Assembly: GCA_022836615.1 (NCBI GenBank)
Contig: MU405305.1
Location: forward strand, 62,001 to 126,000
Source: Annulohypoxylon bovei var. microspora
Lineage: Eukaryota; Ascomycota; Sordariomycetes; Xylariales; Hypoxylaceae
Direction of reading: 5' to 3'
DNA length: 64,000 bases
Below the pieces are notes generated by a model. It saw nothing but the letters and a program-made list of their open reading frames with translations, was not told where the DNA came from and ran no database searches. Within the stretch, counting starts at the first letter, position 1, and every line of letters begins with the position of its first letter. Of the stretch, positions 59,138-64,000 are shown one piece after another. A program made the position numbers and the translations under genes.

Positions 59138-60494
59138 CAAAATTCATGTCCCTGGGTAGTAATATACTGAATTTAGCAAAATATATGGAAATATAGAGGG
59201 AAATACTCAATATTGTTATATCAATTCTTAGTAACTAGTTAATACTAGCATTATTTCATATGGTTGAGTTGATAATAGCGCTTACTACCCAGGTAGAAAT
59301 CAAATTTCAATCGCTACTTTCGTAGCCATCCCGTCATATATCTGATGAACCAATCGCATTAAAGCATCAATTTAGGTGGCATTTCTTAAACCTACAGCCC
59401 AGCAGCCGTCCGCTCTCCCGTCAGTCGTGTAACATCATCTTGCACTCCGATAATCCTTACTTGATTCAGACTCATTCGAGTGCGAAACCGAGTCCGAAAT
59501 AGGGGAACATAGTACATTTGCCCCAATGTAATGTACCCAGGTACATACGATTAGTATTTAATTACCAAGTGAACTTAGAAAATCATTTTCACCCACAAAG
59601 CTACTTAAAACAAATATACGAGATGTACATATGATAGTATATTTAAGAGGTTTATGTTTCGAACTCATGACTACGATTTTTGCATGTTGTAAGAAAATAG
59701 TTAGTTCATCCATAATTACATCGAGACGATTCTAAGCTACCAAGGTACATATGGTATTGTACATACATACTAAACCCGACGATAAGGCTGAATTTGCGGA
59801 TCTTTCCGGTCATATTATTACAGGGGACTTAAGACGAGAAGGGCAAAGCGCCCCGACTCCACGAGGACCCCCTGAATTTGGAGAGTGGCTTGACATCTTT
59901 AGGCGGGAGAGCGAATGCGAGCCCAAAATGCCCCAGCCCCATGGATTACGTCCCGGTAGAATTGCTAATGGATGTAAAGCACTCTCCATTTCGATTGTAA
60001 CCTGTATTTCGAAATAACTAAACTAACCATTCAACTAGCTGGCTCCCTCGGTCTTCAGCTGGGATCCAGATAATGTCCATGGACGCGAATCGGATTGATC
60101 AGCCATGCGGCACGGCAATAGACAATAGTCCCTCACGATTGCAACCATGGCCAATACGCACGTACATTCCAAAAGGCACGTACATACAAAAACAGGACCC
60201 CGTTTAGTGCAGGTATCAGCGCTAGATGGGGAATATTTCCAGGCGCAGAAGTTCAGGGCATGTTCTCAGCCCGATCAGAGTGAATTATAAAGTGCCAAGC
60301 TTTCCGTCTACCAGACTTGACTCTGAGTGCGGCTCAATCATTGACCTCTACCAAGACGGCAACTCATCTCGGCGCTAGGTTCTCATAGGTAGTCAGGTTA
60401 TTAGACAAGACGCATTCTATAAAACCCCCAAATTGCCTGCCGCCAACCTTGAATTCCTATTCCATAGTCAGGGGTACTATCTAGGCAATTCACG
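59138..60494. other. Intergenic, no supported gene
   Basis: 1.36 kb. A frame of 88 codons at 59751-60017 lacks recognisable features and is left uncalled. A TATAAAA box is at 60418-60424, 71 nt before the next gene. Confidence 0.4.
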
Positions 60495-62310
60495 ATGTAC
60501 CTGAGGAGCATGACCTTGGCTGGGCTGTTAGCCTTCGCCAGTTCAGTCGAGTCTAGCGTCGTTCGAACAAGTTCCGGAACATTTCAAGGCGGGAAGTGTA
60601 GCACGACGGACGTAAACTACTTCTTCTCGATCCCATACGCCAAACCACCAGTTGGTGAACTGCGATTTGCACCGCCGGAGCCCATATCAAGCTCTTCAGG
60701 CAAGGTGGTCAACGCTACAACCCCGGCCTCGTCGTGTATCCAGTTCTCGGGAGGACTTTTCGATGAATCGAACACCCAGAGTGAAGACTGGTGAGAATGC
60801 TTTACATACCCCCTAAGCGCTGAGTAGCAACCACTGACACGAGCATTGCGCATTGATACAGTCTCTTTCTGGATGTTTGGGTTCCTGCTACTTCGGAGTC
60901 AAAGCTGCCTGTGAAGGTATGGCTATATGGAGGAAGCAACGAGGGCGGCGGAGTATCGGACCCGACGTATAACGGCTGCTTCTCCGCCCAGGATTCCATC
61001 GTGGTTTCGGTCAACTATCGTTTAGGTCCGCTAGGCTTCTTAGCACTCGAAGATCTCGGTTTAACCGGCAATTATGCCATCCAAGACCAGCTTCTAGCGT
61101 TACGCTGGGTGCAAGAAAATATCGCCAAGTTCGGTGGCGACCCGTAAGTCTATCCCGTAGTCCCGAGGGAAAAGACGGCGAGTAAAATTTCCTAACTAAC
61201 AATAGTCGTCTTGTAGGCAGAAAGTGTTGCTTTTCGGAGAATCCGCTGGCGCTATTGACTCCTTCACCATTACTACGCTGCCTGAGATACCACAGCTGGT
61301 GCGAGCTGCTGCTCTGGAATCTGGAGCTGGCAGAGATCTGGCGACGCTGGCCGACTCGCAAGTCTGGTACACGGAGTTCCTTGATGCGATGAACTGCAGC
61401 ACACCAGATGTATGCCCTAGATCCCCACTCCGTAGCTCGTGATCGTGTATACTAACTCATTATCCAGGTGTCATGTCTCCGATCTGCCTCGACATCGGCG
61501 ATAAAAGCCGCAGTGGAGGCCATGCCCGCCCCTCCAGTCATGACCGTCAACACGGCTCTAGCCAACAACGGCACCAGAAGCTCCTGGACCGCCGTGGTCG
61601 ACGGAAAAGTGATAAAGGAGCAGCCGTCAACCGCCGGAATCAAGGTCCCCGCGATCATCGGCTCGAACGCGATGGAGGGCTCGCTATTCGTCCTCGCCTC
61701 CTACGGCGCGGCCGCGATCCAGAACAAGCTCACCGAGACGCAGTACGACGAGTTCCTGGCGTACAACTTCGGGCCGCTGGCGTCGCGCGTGAACGAGACC
61801 TACTCGGTGGCTGGCACCTTCAACGGGTCGGTGCTGGCGGCCCTGACGACCATCGTCACGGACGTGTCGTACCGGTGCCCGTCGTACCGCGCGCTGCTCC
61901 AGGCGGAGAAGAGCGGCGTCGCCGTGTGGAGCTACCGGTTCTCGCACGTGCCCAGCTGCGGGTGGTACGCGGGGATCGAGTCGGCGTGGATCCCGTCCCT
62001 GGGCGCCACGCACACGAGCGAGATCCCGTTCGTCTTCAACTTCACCTCCGGCATGCCGCCGCCCGACGGCAACTGCACCTTCACCCAGCCGGAGCAGGCC
62101 CTGTCCCGCGACATGAGCCGCGCCTGGACGAACATGGCCGGGCTCGGAAGGCCCGCCGACCAGAGCGCGTGGCCCGCCTGGACGTCCAATGCAAGCGTGG
62201 GCGTGGTGATGGACGACGCGATGGAGCCCGGGGTCGTGGATTATACCGAGTGCATCTTTTGGGACGCGGTGAATTCGGAGCTCAACGAGTATTGGGATGA
62301 GCAGAATTAA
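60495..62310 (+). CDS. Secreted type B carboxylesterase/lipase, 537 aa
   Basis: Four exons: 60495-60790, 60862-61143, 61217-61409, 61468-62310. The signal peptide (MYLRSMTLAGLLAFASSVES) is followed by the carboxylesterase-B body. It has FFSIPYAKPPVGELRF, SEDCLFLDVWVP (rebuilt across intron 1), an oxyanion loop YGGSNEGG, the nucleophile FGESAGA (Ser202), Glu327 in GSNAMEGS and His439 in GATHTSEIPFVF. Many N-x-S/T sequons fit secretion. It hydrolyses carboxylic esters or acylglycerols extracellularly. The last exon is markedly G/C-rich at third positions compared with exons 1-3, which creates long spurious frames there. It is the third plus-strand gene after the Zn2Cys6 regulator. Confidence 0.9.
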
Positions 62311-62916
62311 GTTCGCGTATTGTATAATGACTTTTTACCAGATAACTATTGTTTAATAATCATCCTAGGAGAATCGCTGTAATATTCTTCAGGTAATATA
62401 CTTGGTGTTCTTTTATGTGAGGAGCAATGATCTCAGTATTTTCCCCAATGTAGACTACCTACCAAGTAAATAATCACCCAAAATATTAATGAAGATTCGT
62501 GTAAAGAAACATTGTTAGAATTGAATTTAACAATAGCATGCAAGTCCTGGTTGTTGGAATGTAAGTTATCACATGACCGTGGTCATGTGATCAAGCTTAG
62601 ACCTTACATAGATTCCTTGCCATTTTTCACCAAATGGCAATACTTAAGAATAACACACACTTTGACCTTACCACTTGTTTTGCATGCGATCGCGATTTGC
62701 GAATAGCTTCATCTTCTTGAAGACCTTGTCCAACCGACACTGGTTAGGTAATAACTACTAGGTAGGTGCCTACCTAGGTACCTACCTCGTATCATTCCTT
62801 TACTAACACCTCTAACCCCTAACCCCATTCCTCTAAAACCTCAAGAGCGTCCGATGATGGCCGATCTGGCTAAGTACATCGGCACCTGCCTAAGTATATA
62901 TATATATATATATATA
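62311..62916. other. Convergent 3' interval with palindrome and TA repeat
   Basis: Holds the 24-nt near-perfect palindrome at 62568-62591 (arms ATCACATGACC), a GGTA/ACCTAGGT tract at 62757-62785 and a (TA)11-like run at 62895-62916 that abuts the stop codon of the next minus-strand gene. Confidence 0.6.
62568..62591. promoter_or_regulatory. 24-nt palindrome with CACATG core
   Basis: ATCACATGACC, two bases, then GGTCATGTGAT. The half-site also appears at 46053-46063 and, in CACGTG form, at 6974-6984 and 51030-51040. It may be a bHLH-type or dimeric factor site; this is inference. Confidence 0.4.
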
Positions 62917-64000
62917 TCAAAATGCTTTTCCAAGTATTCCGCTTTTGAATACCCATCTCATATCTATGTCGTGCCAATCAGTCGGAATGAACTCCCAGCT
63001 GGCGAGATCTGGGCAGTCTTGGTCAAATAATGGACGGAGAGTGCGGCCGAACGTTGACTGTAGCAATTTGATGCGTTGATCTGCGTCAAATGAGATACCA
63101 ATCTCATGATTCCAGTCAATAACTTCTCGTAGAACATGTGCATGGTCTGGAAACCATATCGAGACTAATGCTTTGAAATCAAGCGTTAAGCCGTGCTCTG
63201 CGGTAATCCTGTTTATCGATGCTCCCACTAGAACTACAATTTGTTCATCTGGGAGCCTTTTAAACGACCGTCGCCAAGAGCTGAATCGTATTGTCTTTAC
63301 TGTACCTTCTTCACCCGACACCTTCGTTTTGAAGTATGCTTTACGGGCTATTCCAAATTTGGACTTGTATATCCTTTTGCTGAGGACAATGCAAACTCCC
63401 GGGTTCATTCCATTGTAAAGCATCGAGGCGACTAGTTGAAGATACGGTACATGAGAGTACCGATTCATATCCATGCACCATCTCGCGATGGTGAAATCGA
63501 ATATCGACGGCTTTTCTGATCCAAATGTAAAATCAGATGAGAATTTCCGAGAAAAGAGCACACGGATGGTTTCGAGATGCCTTGGAAATAACACAGGATA
63601 ATTAGAAGGGGTTCGATACATGCTGAGGCCGGTGTTGTTAAGCATGGATACTTCAATGCAATCATCCAATAGCCGGGAGTTCAGGTCGGATGCCCGAGAC
63701 AGGTATTCAAATAAGCAAAAGTGAGTAGAAATTAAAAAAGGAAGATCATTTACTGGATAACGGCACATCTCGTATCCTAGTGAACTGTATATGGTCAATT
63801 TGGCGGTATTTAGATGTAGATCACAAATTGTGCGGCTAACGTCATCTAAAAAAAGAAAAAATCGTTCCTGGTTTTTCGTTGAAGCTGGATGGAAATGAAC
63901 TTTGTATTGATTTTCCAAATCAGGAGCGAAAGATGGGGAAGGAGCAAACTTCCAAGATCTCGTAACGAGGCCGGTTCCATTTGATATCAGATCCGGCCCT
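62917..64000 (-). CDS. Unrecognised protein, 5' part beyond window
   Basis: The frame is open from the right edge of the window to the stop at 62917, so the N-terminus is missing; at least 360 residues are visible. No start or splice site needs to be assumed inside it. The sequence has mixed alpha/beta composition with several Trp-containing segments (DFTIARWCMDMNRY, FSSWRRSFKRLP, DCPDLASWEFIPTDW). It has no signal peptide, membrane helix or known motif in view. A position C-terminal to a fungal multidomain protein such as an ankyrin or NACHT protein is possible but cannot be shown. A TA microsatellite starts directly after the stop codon. Confidence 0.65.
   Translation of the reverse strand, partial: GPDLISNGTGLVTRSWKFAPSPSFAPDLENQYKVHFHPASTKNQERFFLFLDDVSRTICDLHLNTAKLTIYSSLGYEMCRYPVNDLPFLISTHFCLFEYLSRASDLNSRLLDDCIEVSMLNNTGLSMYRTPSNYPVLFPRHLETIRVLFSRKFSSDFTFGSEKPSIFDFTIARWCMDMNRYSHVPYLQLVASMLYNGMNPGVCIVLSKRIYKSKFGIARKAYFKTKVSGEEGTVKTIRFSSWRRSFKRLPDEQIVVLVGASINRITAEHGLTLDFKALVSIWFPDHAHVLREVIDWNHEIGISFDADQRIKLLQSTFGRTLRPLFDQDCPDLASWEFIPTDWHDIDMRWVFKSGILGKAF

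Noticed and set aside
59751..60017. 88-codon plus-strand frame
   Set aside because: No domain, no promoter or intron support, and composition like intergenic DNA.
61473..62300. 275-codon frame and minus-strand frames over the last carboxylesterase exon
   Set aside because: Arg/Gly-rich shadows of a GC-rich exon. The carboxylesterase frame carries the catalytic Glu and His.
62810..62830. CTAACCCCTAACCCC resembling telomeric repeat
   Set aside because: Only two imperfect units inside a unique region flanked by genes. It is not a telomere.

Overview
The window is nuclear DNA of a filamentous ascomycete (Pezizomycotina, probably Sordariomycetes). The genes have short introns of about 50-110 nt with GTRNGT donors, CTRAY-like branch sites and YAG acceptors. 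The families are typical of filamentous ascomycetes: Zn2Cys6 regulators, DUF7708 and DUF7025-AAA proteins, a type I metacaspase, YTA7, BNI4-like and PUS1. Intergenic DNA is dotted with ACCTAGGT/GGTA tracts. No tRNA, rRNA or CRISPR was found. Exon-intron models below were built by hand from splice signals and frame continuity.

Left arm (1-10.3 kb): a Zn2Cys6 regulator cut by the left edge, two tiny two-exon genes, a GMC oxidoreductase, a decayed AIG1-like GTPase gene and a five-exon DHA1-type MFS transporter. Next (11-16.8 kb) a DUF7708 NLR-like protein and a DUF7025/AAA ATPase are transcribed divergently from a shared 0.7 kb promoter. Three more plus-strand genes follow (17.7-24.6 kb): a small beta-sandwich-like protein of uncertain family, a nine-exon class 3 lipase with a trefoil-like N-terminal half, and a secreted, GC-rich S33/TAP-like peptidase.

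The middle (25.4-48.4 kb) is housekeeping: a YTA7/ATAD2-type chromatin AAA ATPase, a small conserved protein, a long gene-poor stretch (34.2-42 kb), a BNI4-like septum scaffold and the tRNA pseudouridine synthase PUS1.

The right arm (48.8-64 kb) is accessory. It holds a protein whose frame continues past a TAG stop into about 180 codons of hexapeptide-period repeats, a metacaspase without a prodomain, a 1.1 kb non-autonomous element built from nested inverted repeats, a DUF7726-like protein, a second Zn2Cys6 regulator, two secreted alpha/beta-hydrolase-fold esterases, and an unrecognised gene cut by the right edge.

No clearly new multi-gene system is apparent. The best leads are the in-frame stop plus hexapeptide repeat at 48.8-50.2 kb, the nested foldback element at 52.8-53.9 kb, and the divergent NLR-like/AAA pair at 11-16.8 kb.
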